DNA from: Candidatus Gastranaerophilales bacterium
GTDB lineage: Bacteria > Cyanobacteriota > Vampirovibrionia > Gastranaerophilales > Gastranaerophilaceae
Length of the DNA: 18,734 bases
Direction: 5' to 3'
Assembly (NCBI GenBank): GCA_021205645.1
Contig: JAJPXE010000032.1
Coordinates: 1 to 18,734, forward strand
Below the pieces are notes generated by a model, which was not told the DNA's origin, did not search any database, and worked only from the letters and a program-made list of their open reading frames with translations. Position numbers and translations under genes: made by a program. Shown here piece after piece: positions 1 to 7,400 of this stretch (positions within the stretch are counted from its first letter, which is position 1; each line of letters begins with the position of its first letter).

Positions 1-462
1 AGATTAAATACAGGCAGTTTTTCAGAAAGTATCAACAGATTGGAAGTACTTTCTCAAAGACCGTCATTGAGCGGATTTAAATTCTTCTCGGAAGATGAGG
101 AAGAAGAAAAAAAAGTCAATGGTAAAATTCAGATTATGACCCTGCATAAATCAAAAGGTGATGAGTTTGATTATGTATTTTTACCGGAGATGAGCGAAAA
201 GAATTTAGCACTTCAAACAAATAAATTTAAACTAAAAAAATCATCAGATTTTATGGAAAATGTCAGAGGGTTGAATAAAGATTATGCAGCTAAAACGGAA
301 AATGAATTGAAACGATTTATAATATCTGAAAATTACCGTTTATTATATGTTGCCGTAACACGTGCAAAGCGGAGATTATATTTTTCCGCATCAAATTTTG
401 AAAGCTGTTTTGGCAAAGACACAAAATCTGAGCCGAACATTATTTTTAAAGAACTGTTATAG
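1..462 (+). CDS. UvrD/Rep-type superfamily 1 DNA helicase, C-terminal part (5' truncated by window)
   Basis: The reading frame is open from base 1 to a TAG stop at 460-462, so only the last ~153 residues of a longer protein are here. Two helicase signatures are visible. One is TLHKSKGDEFDYVFLPEM, the motif V type segment of UvrD/PcrA/Rep helicases that contacts DNA. The other is YRLLYVAVTRAKRRLYF, motif VI, whose arginine takes part in ATP hydrolysis. By family, the protein unwinds DNA 3'-5' in repair or replication restart. It ends about 40 residues after motif VI, so it lacks a long C-terminal nuclease such as that of AddA or RecB. Which member of the family (UvrD, PcrA, Rep or a lineage-specific helicase) cannot be decided without the N-terminus. 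It is convergent with the next gene, with 24 nt between the stops. Confidence 0.88.
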   Translation, partial: RLNTGSFSESINRLEVLSQRPSLSGFKFFSEDEEEEKKVNGKIQIMTLHKSKGDEFDYVFLPEMSEKNLALQTNKFKLKKSSDFMENVRGLNKDYAAKTENELKRFIISENYRLLYVAVTRAKRRLYFSASNFESCFGKDTKSEPNIIFKELL

Positions 463-486
463 AGTTGGGTGCGGGGAAATTCATAA

Positions 487-1296
487 TTATCTTAGCTTTT
501 TAAGTTTGAATTTTATGATTTTATTAAGGATTGATTGCGGGAGCTTTGATATAATTGAGGTAAATACAGCATCACAGCCGATGCAATATGATGGTTTAGG
601 ATTATTAAGGTTGTCAATTTCCACAATTTTTTCAACAACTTTGTTAACATTCAGTCCGTTTATTTCGTTTTTTAGAGCATTTTTTTGTAAGTAATCGGTT
701 TCTTTGAGATAGTTTTTGCAATTTTTAATAGTTTCGTAATTTTCCTCTATAGATTTTGACCATAGCGGAGTTGCTATAACTCCCGGTTTTACTGAGATAA
801 TACTTATATTTTGTTTTAATTCAATGCCGAGTGAATTAAAAAGGATATCCAAAGCCTTTTTAGAAGCGCAATAAGGTGATATAAACGGAAAAATTCCGTA
901 ACTTGCCATAGAGCTGATATTAATAATTTTTCCGTCGTCAAGCAGCGGCAAAAGCCCCTGTGCTAATTCAACGTGAGCAAAGACATTTACATTAAATTGC
1001 CTTCGTAATTCCTCTGCCGGAACGCATTCAACTGCCCCCGCAACAACGCAACCTGCTGCGTTTATGAGAGTATTTATTTTTTTTGTTTTTGACTTTATAA
1101 ACCCGCATGCAGGTGCTATTGTATCGGGTTTTGCATAATCTGTATAAAACGGGATAATGTTATCGGACATATTTGTCAGGATATTTTTTTTATCATAATT
1201 TCTAAATCCTGCAAAGACCATATTTTCTTTAGAAAAGTATTTGCACAGAGCAAGCCCGATGCCGGATGTTGCTCCTGTAATAACGTAGGTTTTCAT
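487..1296 (-). CDS. Short-chain dehydrogenase/reductase (SDR), NAD(P)-dependent
   Basis: A 269-residue classical SDR. The nucleotide-binding motif TGATSGIG lies at residues 7-14. NAAG is at 79-82, the likely catalytic Ser at 128/129, and Tyr142 with Lys146 in the YxxxK motif (PYCASKK). PGVIATPL follows, the usual segment after the active site. The substrate cannot be told from sequence. The frame extends 31 codons further upstream (to 1389), but I place the start at 1296 because the Rossmann fold begins directly there (MKTYVITGA). The extra upstream residues look unlike any SDR extension, and a promoter-like TGC-TAAAAT sits just before this ATG. No ribosome binding site precedes the ATG, so the mRNA may be leaderless. 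It is divergent from the GlmS-like gene and convergent with the helicase, so it is probably monocistronic. Confidence 0.88.
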   Translation of the reverse strand: MKTYVITGATSGIGLALCKYFSKENMVFAGFRNYDKKNILTNMSDNIIPFYTDYAKPDTIAPACGFIKSKTKKINTLINAAGCVVAGAVECVPAEELRRQFNVNVFAHVELAQGLLPLLDDGKIINISSMASYGIFPFISPYCASKKALDILFNSLGIELKQNISIISVKPGVIATPLWSKSIEENYETIKNCKNYLKETDYLQKNALKNEINGLNVNKVVEKIVEIDNLNNPKPSYCIGCDAVFTSIISKLPQSILNKIIKFKLKKLR

Positions 1297-1303
1297 AGAC
1301 TGT

Positions 1304-1332
1304 ATTTTAGCATAAACAGTTATAATGTGACA
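1304..1332 (-). promoter_or_regulatory. Predicted promoter of the SDR gene, leaderless type
   Basis: Read on the minus strand, an extended -10 box TGC-TAAAAT (hexamer at 1304-1309) ends 7 nt before the ATG at 1296. A weak -35 candidate CTGTCA lies 18 nt upstream. Transcription would start within a base or two of the start codon. The 7-nt gap has no Shine-Dalgarno sequence. Prediction only. Confidence 0.5.
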
Positions 1333-1456
1333 GAATTTGTTAACCTGTTTCTGATTAGTGTTTTCAGCTTTCTCCCGGCGGGCGTTCATTAGCTTTCTTT
1401 GGAAGGAGAGGAAAAATTTTTATTATAGGACAAAAGTGACTTTGAATAAAAGGGGG

Positions 1457-1485
1457 TTTAAATTTGTTATGAAAAATGTTAAAAT
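1457..1485 (+). promoter_or_regulatory. Possible promoter of the GlmS-like gene
   Basis: TTTAAA (1457-1462), a 17-nt spacer and TAAAAT (1480-1485) give a moderate sigma-70 match. This leaves a leader of about 45 nt that carries the binding site GAGGA (1525-1529) before the ATG at 1539. A perfect TTGACA at 1493-1498 has no acceptable -10 box at normal spacing, so I prefer the upstream pair. Confidence 0.35.
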
Positions 1486-1538
1486 AAGAATGTTGACACG
1501 ATTAAAATATTTATCCTGCTGCATGAGGAATACGGATT

Positions 1539-2615
1539 ATGAGTTTGTTTGATAAACACAGTAAGACTGCTATGGAACAAGAGATATACGAACAGCCTGA
1601 AATTCTTGCGGGTATTTTAAGTCAATCAGGGGCAGACGGGATTGAAGTACCTGAAAAAGTCAACAAAATAGTACTGGTCGCAAGCGGCTCATCATATCAT
1701 TGTGCAAGATTTTCTGCCGATTTGCTCGGGCAAATAGCGGGAATTGATGCGAGAGCTATCTATTCCAGTGAGTTTCTGCTTAAAAAAATCATACCGAAAG
1801 ACAAAAATACGCTCTACATCTTTATTACTCAATCCGGCGAAACCACCGATACCGTAAAGGCTCTGCGCAGAGTTAACAAAGGTTTTGAAGATAGCGGCGG
1901 ACATTATACACTGAATACTTTATCTATAACCAATAAACCGGAATCAACTATATGGAAAGAAACACAATATCATATTGACTGCCTTGCCGGTGAAGAACAA
2001 AGTATTGCCGCAACAAAGTCTTTTACTGCACAAATGCTATGTGTTTTGCTTGCAGCTTTAAAAATAGCCAAAAATAGGGGGGGCAATATAGATGAGTATA
2101 TTCAATCTCTGGAAAAACTGCCGGATGTCCTCAGAGAAACTCTAACGCTTAGAAAGAAAGTTCATCAGCTTGCACGCTTGCTCTCAAGGCAGAAAGTTGT
2201 TGTTATGCTTGCCGAGGGGATTTCATACGCCATTGCAAAAGAAGGGGCTTTAAAAATCAAAGAAACTTCCTATATGAATATCAATGCCGCTCTAATCGGT
2301 GAATTTATGCACGGGCATCTTGCGGTTTTGAACAATAAAGCAGCTGTTATATATCTTTCCGTTCACGGAGTTTCGCCTAATGCTGCCAATAATCTGGATA
2401 AAATCAAAAAAGAATACAACCCGTCAATATTTATCATTGGCAAGCACAACAACAAGTATATTTCAAATTTTAATATCAATATTGACTGTGAAAACGAGAT
2501 ACTCCAAATGTTTTCCAACACGATAATATGCCAGCTGCTTGCATTGGAGATAGCGGAAAACCTGCACAGAAATGTAGATAAGCCCAGGGGGCTCAAAAAA
2601 GTTGTTTTACAGTGA
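1539..2615 (+). CDS. Stand-alone GlmS-type isomerase (double SIS domain) protein, without glutaminase domain
   Basis: 358 residues that match the C-terminal sugar-phosphate half of glucosamine-6-phosphate synthase. The N-terminal Cys glutaminase domain is absent. SIS domain 1 holds VASGSSYHCARF, SSEFLLKK, TQSGETTDT and the AATKSFTAQM loop. SIS domain 2 holds EGALKIKETSY and GEFMHGHLAVL. By alignment from memory with E. coli GlmS, Glu242, His258 and Lys354 correspond to the catalytic Glu488, His504 and Lys603, and the C-terminal tail PRGLKK mirrors PRNLAK. All isomerase residues are kept, so the enzyme should act on glucosamine-6-P or a similar aldose/ketose phosphate. Likely roles are an NagB-II-like deaminase, or an AgaS/FrlB-like enzyme. 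It has a GAGGA binding site 9 nt before ATG. proB starts 24 nt after its stop, so some co-transcription is possible. Confidence 0.85.
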   Translation: MSLFDKHSKTAMEQEIYEQPEILAGILSQSGADGIEVPEKVNKIVLVASGSSYHCARFSADLLGQIAGIDARAIYSSEFLLKKIIPKDKNTLYIFITQSGETTDTVKALRRVNKGFEDSGGHYTLNTLSITNKPESTIWKETQYHIDCLAGEEQSIAATKSFTAQMLCVLLAALKIAKNRGGNIDEYIQSLEKLPDVLRETLTLRKKVHQLARLLSRQKVVVMLAEGISYAIAKEGALKIKETSYMNINAALIGEFMHGHLAVLNNKAAVIYLSVHGVSPNAANNLDKIKKEYNPSIFIIGKHNNKYISNFNINIDCENEILQMFSNTIICQLLALEIAENLHRNVDKPRGLKKVVLQ

Positions 2616-2633
2616 TGATGTTTATAGTAAAAT
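2606..2633 (+). promoter_or_regulatory. Predicted proB promoter, leaderless type, overlapping the end of the upstream gene
   Basis: TTTACA (2606-2611), a 16-nt spacer and TAAAAT (2628-2633) form a good sigma-70-type promoter. The -35 box overlaps the last codons of the GlmS-like gene. The -10 box ends only 6 nt before the proB ATG, and no Shine-Dalgarno lies between. The predicted transcript therefore begins at or next to the start codon. Confidence 0.5.
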
Positions 2634-2639
2634 CAGACT

Positions 2640-3782
2640 ATGAACAGAAAAGACTTTTTGAATGTAAAACGCATAGTAATCAAACTGGGTACGAATGTCT
2701 TGAGAAACGAAAACGGCGATGTTGCACTCTCAAGAATTTATTCGTATATAGAAAGCATAGCAAAACTCGTCAAATCAGGTAAAGAAGTTGTGCTTGTAAC
2801 CTCCGGTGCAGTCGGTCTGGGCAAGAAAAAGCTAGGCTTAGCCAATACCGAAGGTGTTGCACTCAAACAGGCATGTGCCTCTATCGGACAGGGAAAGCTC
2901 ATGTCACTGTACGAGGACGGGTTCGGGGCATATGATGTTGTTGCGGGACAAATACTCCTTACGGAGGACGATTTTTCACAGCGTAAAAAATACCTCAGCC
3001 TCAGGACAACACTTAACAGATTGCTTGAAATGCGTACGGTGCCGATTATTAACCAGAATGATACAGTTACGGTTATAGATTTAGATGACACTCTTGAGCA
3101 GGTTCAAATGTGTTTTACGGATAATGATAAATTATCCGCACTCGTTGCCAGTGAGCTTGATGCGGATTTACTCCTGATATTATCCGATGTTGACGGGCTT
3201 TATGACGATAACCCGAAAACTAACCCTAAAGCTAAAATAATCAAAGAAGTAAAAGGGGTGTCAAAAGAGATTATGAAACTCGGAACAGATGCCTCGGAAG
3301 GCGGCAGAGGAGGTATGAAAACCAAGCTTGAAGCGGCAAGACTCGTTACCAGATTTGGCGGAAAAGTGCTTATTGTTAATGGTAAAATACCTTATGTTAT
3401 TGATGAAATCTTTGAATACAGAGATATCGGAACAGCATTTGTACCTGATGATGAGTATCTTCCGGAGAAAAAACGCTGGATAGGCTATGCCACAAATATT
3501 ACCGGCAAACTAATCGTTAATAACGGAGCAAAAGATGCTATTCTTAATAAAGAGTCCAGTCTTCTTCCTATAGGGGTTATCGGAGTCGTTAATGATTTTA
3601 AACGGGGTGAGGTGGTTTCCATAAGAGATGAAGATGATATTGAATTTGCAAGAGGAGTCGCAAATTATAACTCCGACGATTGTAAACGTATTATCGGAAA
3701 CCATTCCAAAGAGATTTTAAAAGTACTCGGATTTAAAAACTACGATGCCATAATAACAAGGGACTATATTACTATATTATAA
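2640..3782 (+). CDS. proB: Glutamate 5-kinase
   Basis: 380 residues; catalyses ATP-dependent phosphorylation of glutamate, the first step of proline synthesis, in the cytoplasm. The amino acid kinase domain starts with VIKLGTNVL (phosphate-binding lysine), then VTSGAVGLG, FTDNDKLSALVA and LLILSDVDGLYDDNP. The nucleotide-site segment GGRGGMKTKLEAA follows. The last ~95 residues (from about 285) form the PUA domain usual in bacterial ProB. The length is slightly above the ~367 of E. coli. Two small deviations are seen: the usual NENDxV motif reads NQNDTV, and a short acidic stretch (DLDDTLEQ) precedes the FTDND motif. Proline feedback inhibition acts on this enzyme in known cases. proA follows after 13 nt and tyrA after that, so this is the first gene of a proB-proA-tyrA operon. 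Confidence 0.96.
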   Translation: MNRKDFLNVKRIVIKLGTNVLRNENGDVALSRIYSYIESIAKLVKSGKEVVLVTSGAVGLGKKKLGLANTEGVALKQACASIGQGKLMSLYEDGFGAYDVVAGQILLTEDDFSQRKKYLSLRTTLNRLLEMRTVPIINQNDTVTVIDLDDTLEQVQMCFTDNDKLSALVASELDADLLLILSDVDGLYDDNPKTNPKAKIIKEVKGVSKEIMKLGTDASEGGRGGMKTKLEAARLVTRFGGKVLIVNGKIPYVIDEIFEYRDIGTAFVPDDEYLPEKKRWIGYATNITGKLIVNNGAKDAILNKESSLLPIGVIGVVNDFKRGEVVSIRDEDDIEFARGVANYNSDDCKRIIGNHSKEILKVLGFKNYDAIITRDYITIL

Positions 3783-3795
3783 GGCAAGGATTTTT

Positions 3796-5055
3796 ATGGA
3801 AAACAATGATTTTATCAGTCTTGCACGGTGTGCAAAAAAAGCGTCGGTAAAAGCGCAGGGGCTTTCGTCAAAAATAAAGAATGCGGCTCTTGAAGCTGTT
3901 GCAAAGGCTCTTGAAATTAATAAAGCTAAAATTTTTGAAGCTAACAGAGAGGATTTGCAATACGCTAAAACACTTTTAAACAACGGTGAATTGACCCCAT
4001 CAACATTTAACCGGCTAAAACTTGACGAAAACAAAATGAGAGATATGGTAAAAGGTATCATTGATATTTCAAGACTTGATGATCCCGTAAATAGAACTTT
4101 ACTGGCAAGAGAGTTGGATGAAGGGTTGACTTTGTATAAAGTATCCTGTCCTATCGGTGTTCTCGGGATTATTTTTGAGGCAAGACCTGATGTTATTTCT
4201 CAAATCTCCGCACTGGCAATAAAATCCTCTAATTCGGTTATTTTAAAGGGCGGTAAAGAAGCTAAAAATACCAATAAAATAATTCTTGATATCATAAATA
4301 AGGCACTTGATACAGTTGAGGGGTTTCCTAAAAATCTGTTAAGCCAGATTTATTCAAGAGAAGATGTCTCAAAAATGCTTGATGCCGATAAATATATTGA
4401 TTTAATTATTCCCAGAGGTGGAAACAGTCTTGTAAAATTCATCAAATCCAACACGAAAATTCCTGTTCTCGGGCATGCAGACGGTGTTTGCCACATTTAT
4501 ACCGACAAAAATGCAGATATTGAAATTGCAAAAAAAGTAGTTATTGATGCAAAAACTCAGTATTCGAGTGCATGTAATACGGTTGAAACACTTTTAATCC
4601 ACAAAGATTTCGCACAGAGCGAAGAATTGCTTAATGCGGTCAAAAATGCAGGTGTTGAGCTTATAAGCGAACCTGAAACCTGGCACAGGGAATATTCCGA
4701 CCTAAAACTTGCATATAAATATGTCGAAAATATTGATAAAGCAATAGAACATATAAATGAATACGGCTCCGGTCATACAGAGTCTATAATAACAACAGAT
4801 GACAAAGCTGCCGAAAAGTTTATGAACCTTGTAGACTCAGCCGGAGTATATCATAATGTATCTACCCGTTTTGCGGACGGTTTCCGATACGGTTTCGGAG
4901 CAGAGGTTGGCATCTCAACAAACAAAACTCATGCCAGAGGTCCTGTCGGAATTGACGGACTTGTAATATATAAATATAAACTCATCGGAAACGGACAAAT
5001 AGTCAAAGATTACGCCGACGGAGAGAAACAGTTTCACCATAAGGATTTAAAATAA
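3796..5055 (+). CDS. proA: Gamma-glutamyl phosphate reductase (glutamate-5-semialdehyde dehydrogenase)
   Basis: 419 residues, the normal length. It reduces the unstable gamma-glutamyl phosphate made by ProB with NADPH to glutamate-5-semialdehyde, which cyclises towards proline. It belongs to the aldehyde dehydrogenase fold. The ProA signatures are CPIGVLGIIFEARPDV, then NSVILKGGKEA, then LIIPRGGNSLV, and the catalytic Cys260 in YSSACNTVET. Near the C-terminus lie FADGFRYGFGAEVGIST and THARGPVG. The start codon is supported by AAGGA at 3786-3790, 5 nt before ATG. The stop overlaps the tyrA start by one base (TAATG), and its final codons (AAGGAT) supply the tyrA ribosome binding site, which implies coupled translation. 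Confidence 0.97.
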   Translation: MENNDFISLARCAKKASVKAQGLSSKIKNAALEAVAKALEINKAKIFEANREDLQYAKTLLNNGELTPSTFNRLKLDENKMRDMVKGIIDISRLDDPVNRTLLARELDEGLTLYKVSCPIGVLGIIFEARPDVISQISALAIKSSNSVILKGGKEAKNTNKIILDIINKALDTVEGFPKNLLSQIYSREDVSKMLDADKYIDLIIPRGGNSLVKFIKSNTKIPVLGHADGVCHIYTDKNADIEIAKKVVIDAKTQYSSACNTVETLLIHKDFAQSEELLNAVKNAGVELISEPETWHREYSDLKLAYKYVENIDKAIEHINEYGSGHTESIITTDDKAAEKFMNLVDSAGVYHNVSTRFADGFRYGFGAEVGISTNKTHARGPVGIDGLVIYKYKLIGNGQIVKDYADGEKQFHHKDLK

Positions 5056-5837
5056 TGATAAAAATCGCTGTAATAGGTTTGGGGTTGATTGGCGGATCAA
5101 TATTTAAAGACCTGAAAAGACTCGGTTATGATTGTATAGGGATTTCAAACTCGCAAAAAGGGATTGAAAATGTCTATTGCGACTATAATTATTTAAAAGA
5201 CAGAGAACTGGTTTTCATCTGTAAAGAGATGAGAAAAACTGTAGAAACGCTCAAAAAATTAGAAAAATATCTAAGCTCCGATGCGATAGTGACGGATGTT
5301 TGTTCGCTAAAAGAGTTTGTCACAAAAAATAAATACGGATATAAATTTATTCCGTCGCACCCGATGGCAGGTACGGAGTTCAGCGGCTGGGAAAGTTCCG
5401 TTGAAAATCTGTTCAAAGGTACAAAATGGGTAATAACCCCTATTGACAGAAATTATACTCCGTCTATACTGGAGGATGTGATAAATCAGCTTGGTGCTGA
5501 GGTTGTTTATGCTGATGCAAAAGAACATGATGAGGCGGTCGCATTGATTTCTCACATGCCGATGCTTGTATCTCAAGCAATTTTTAAAACCGCAGAAAAT
5601 AACAAACTGGCGTTAAAGCTTGCTTCCAGCGGGTTCCGTGATATGACCAGACTTGCTCTTTCAAGTATTGATATGGCTGATGATATGGTCAGCTTAAACT
5701 CTGCCAATATTGAAACTGCTTTATTGAAACTTTATCATCAAATCGGTTATTTAACGGGTTCAAACTACAGAGAGATTATCACTGAGATAAAGACACAGCG
5801 GGAAGCTATGTATAAAGACGGCAGGAATGTTTTGTGA
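5055..5837 (+). CDS. tyrA: Prephenate/arogenate dehydrogenase
   Basis: 260 residues. It carries out the oxidative decarboxylation of prephenate (or arogenate) on the way to tyrosine. The N-terminal Rossmann motif IGLGLIGGS (about residues 7-15) binds NAD(P). SHPMAGTEFSGW holds the catalytic His. Further matches are GTKWVITP and the helical dimerisation part with HDEAVALISHMPM and SSGFRDMTR. No chorismate mutase or ACT regulatory domain is attached, which is the short, cyanobacteria-like form. Whether prephenate or arogenate is preferred cannot be read from sequence. It is the third gene of the proline operon, joined to proA by a one-base overlap. This pairing is not the classical aro/trp neighbourhood of tyrA. 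Confidence 0.93.
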   Translation: MIKIAVIGLGLIGGSIFKDLKRLGYDCIGISNSQKGIENVYCDYNYLKDRELVFICKEMRKTVETLKKLEKYLSSDAIVTDVCSLKEFVTKNKYGYKFIPSHPMAGTEFSGWESSVENLFKGTKWVITPIDRNYTPSILEDVINQLGAEVVYADAKEHDEAVALISHMPMLVSQAIFKTAENNKLALKLASSGFRDMTRLALSSIDMADDMVSLNSANIETALLKLYHQIGYLTGSNYREIITEIKTQREAMYKDGRNVL

Positions 5838-5840
5838 TTT

Positions 5841-5852
5841 TTCCGCAAACTC
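5841..5852 (+). repeat. Intergenic repeat half-element TTCCGCAAACTC
   Basis: The 12-nt core TTCCGCAAACTC lies 3 nt after the tyrA stop. It recurs exactly at 10081-10092 and 14252-14263, always between genes. Here the complementary left arm is missing, so it cannot fold alone. Confidence 0.55.
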
Positions 5853-5881
5853 AAATAATAACTAAAAATCTGCTATATATT

Positions 5882-5910
5882 TTTACACCGAAAAATTTTT
5901 ATATTAGAAT
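5882..5910 (+). promoter_or_regulatory. Predicted pgi promoter
   Basis: TTTACA (5882-5887), an exact 17-nt spacer and TAGAAT (5905-5910) each match the sigma-70 consensus at 5 of 6 positions. This gives a leader of about 30 nt, which ends in the ribosome binding site GGGGG at 5937-5941 before ATG 5947. pgi is thus separately transcribed from the proline operon. Confidence 0.6.
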
Positions 5911-5946
5911 ACTATTATAGTAATACTAAATAAAAAGGGGGAAATT

Positions 5947-7245
5947 ATGGTTGTAAAAATGTCAGTTTTAAAAACGAATTTTTCGGGTGTTGATTTTAGC
6001 AAATACAGCCCGAAAGTATCGGAATTTGTTGAAGAATTATCATCAAGAGCCAATAAACAGGGTCATTTTTTGAACTGGGTAAACTTGCCTGCCGAACAGT
6101 TAAAAAGAATAGATGAATTATACACAATGGCAGAGAGTTTTAAATCTCAAACGGGTGCATCAAAACTCAGCGTAATGGGCATAGGCGGCTCAAAACATAC
6201 TGTCGAGCATATGTTATCAATCAACGGTTTAAACATCTGCCGTGATAAAATCGGGTTTTATTCCGATGTAGACAGTATAAGTTTTGAGAGATTTCTTGCA
6301 AATCTGAATAATGACGTTACATCATCAAATTATATGATAGCTTCAAAATCCGGTTCAACATTTGAAACGAAGGACGGATTTTTGAGAGTGTGGCAAATGT
6401 TAACAGAGGCATATAAATCTCAAGGTTTAACGGATGCAGAGGCTAAAAAATCAGCGGCGAAGCATTTTATAGCAGTAACCGATGCAAATTCTGAAAAAAG
6501 CGAGCTTAGAAGAACATCAAACGAGCAGGGTTGGATTGGCAATTTATACATCCACGATGATGTTGGCGGAAGATTTTCGGCATTTGATGACCACGCATTG
6601 TTTGCATTGATATATGCAGGAATGAAGAAAGAAGATATGATTTCTATGCTTAATGCTGCACAGGAAGTATCGAAGCTTGCCTTATTAAAAGATTTGGAAG
6701 AAAATGATGCACTTAAAGAGGGTATTTTCTGGTCTGATGCAAAGCTCAAGGGTATAGCTGCATCTGTTCATCAATATATGGGTGCTGTTTTTGAAAATAC
6801 GGTATACTGGCATGCCCAGATGCAGAATGAGTCAGTTAAAGACACATTAAAGCAGGTCGCAAAAGTTCCTGATGCAATGCATCATAGTGCGGAAGCACAC
6901 TTTAATCCCGCAAACAAGTTGGTTTTTGCACTGACTGTTCCGGTTGATAACGGTGTTTGTTCGGAAAATGCTAAAGCATACATCGGAGCATTAACAAAAT
7001 CTTACGAAACAACAGGGGCATTGTTTGTTGAAGAAGTCGAAACCTCAAAATTAGGTTTAGCTCCGGCAGCAGCAGGTGCAATGACACAGTTAAGAGCTTT
7101 TGCAACAGTTTATCAGGAAATCGTAACCGCTCTGATGAGCGGTAAACAATTACCGGAGGTTCTTGACAGTGTACTTCAGCCGCATGTTGAATTTTATAAG
7201 AAGAATTTAAAAGGCGGGGTTGTTGTTCCGGGTAGAATTTCTTAA
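5947..7245 (+). CDS. pgi: Glucose-6-phosphate isomerase (divergent, short form)
   Basis: 432 residues; interconverts glucose-6-P and fructose-6-P. The PGI-type double SIS fold is recognised by MGIGGSKHTVEHM (78-82 GIGGS), SKSGSTFET (133-141) and DVGGRFSAF (GGRFS 207-211). A segment NESVKD with Glu295 aligns with the catalytic Glu of AES-GK in PGI, and MHHSAEAHF matches the usual DQHSQ region. The protein is at the short end of the family (compare ~450 in Bacillus and ~549 in E. coli). The usual GK after the catalytic Glu is KD here, and the C-terminal QPGVE/GK motif is not obvious. I therefore call the family with good confidence and the exact substrate less so. A second ATG lies 4 codons in. 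The first is best spaced from the strong GGGGG site. Confidence 0.87.
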   Translation: MVVKMSVLKTNFSGVDFSKYSPKVSEFVEELSSRANKQGHFLNWVNLPAEQLKRIDELYTMAESFKSQTGASKLSVMGIGGSKHTVEHMLSINGLNICRDKIGFYSDVDSISFERFLANLNNDVTSSNYMIASKSGSTFETKDGFLRVWQMLTEAYKSQGLTDAEAKKSAAKHFIAVTDANSEKSELRRTSNEQGWIGNLYIHDDVGGRFSAFDDHALFALIYAGMKKEDMISMLNAAQEVSKLALLKDLEENDALKEGIFWSDAKLKGIAASVHQYMGAVFENTVYWHAQMQNESVKDTLKQVAKVPDAMHHSAEAHFNPANKLVFALTVPVDNGVCSENAKAYIGALTKSYETTGALFVEEVETSKLGLAPAAAGAMTQLRAFATVYQEIVTALMSGKQLPEVLDSVLQPHVEFYKKNLKGGVVVPGRIS

Positions 7246-7270
7246 AAGTGAACGATAATTTTATGATTTT

Positions 7271-7309
7271 AAGGCGGCGTTCCGTTTTTTGCGTACGGAA
7301 CGCCGCCTT
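7271..7309 (+). terminator. Perfect 15-bp GC-rich stem-loop after pgi
   Basis: AAGGCGGCGTTCCGT (7271-7285) pairs perfectly with ACGGAACGCCGCCTT (7295-7309) around a 9-nt loop that contains TTTTT. It begins 25 nt after the pgi stop and is probably its transcription end or an RNA-stabilising hairpin. There is no T-tract after the stem on either strand, so it is not a canonical intrinsic terminator. Confidence 0.6.
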
Positions 7310-7345
7310 ACCGCTTTATATGGCTGCTGCCGCATACCAATTTTG

Positions 7346-7363
7346 GGATTTTTCCGCACCCTC
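7346..7363 (+). repeat. 18-nt arm of an inverted repeat flanking sulP-surE
   Basis: GGATTTTTCCGCACCCTC here is the exact reverse complement of 9936-9953, about 2.6 kb downstream. It is a variant of the TTCCGCAAACTC intergenic repeat. It lies just upstream of the SulP promoter region. Confidence 0.65.
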
Positions 7364-7380
7364 TTAATCGGATGTGTATA

Positions 7381-7389
7381 TGTTATAAT
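7381..7389 (+). promoter_or_regulatory. Predicted extended -10 promoter of the SulP gene, near-leaderless
   Basis: TGT-TATAAT (hexamer 7384-7389) is an extended -10 box with a perfect hexamer. Only 11 nt separate it from ATG 7401, which leaves a leader of about 3-5 nt and no Shine-Dalgarno. No good -35 box is seen, which is acceptable for extended -10 promoters. Confidence 0.5.
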
Positions 7390-7400
7390 AAGTTTTAACC

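Noticed and set aside
1297..1389. Upstream extension of the SDR to an ATG at 1389
   Set aside because: The 31 added residues match nothing in the family, and the promoter-like box lies inside them. The start at 1296 puts the Rossmann motif at the expected place.
1493..1521. TTGACA at 1493-1498 as the -35 box of the GlmS-like gene
   Set aside because: No -10-like hexamer at 16-18 nt.
1358..1552. Plus-strand frame of 64 codons before the GlmS-like gene
   Set aside because: No ribosome binding site and no recognisable protein. It covers a regulatory region and overlaps the start of the real gene.
2738..3091. 117-codon antisense frame in proB, and similar frames in proA, pgi, map and rplS
   Set aside because: They are shadows of strongly recognised genes and have no own signals.
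5838..5880. Terminator after tyrA
   Set aside because: Only a weak AT stem (GATTTTT/AAAAATC) with a long loop and no T-tract. One-armed repeat only.
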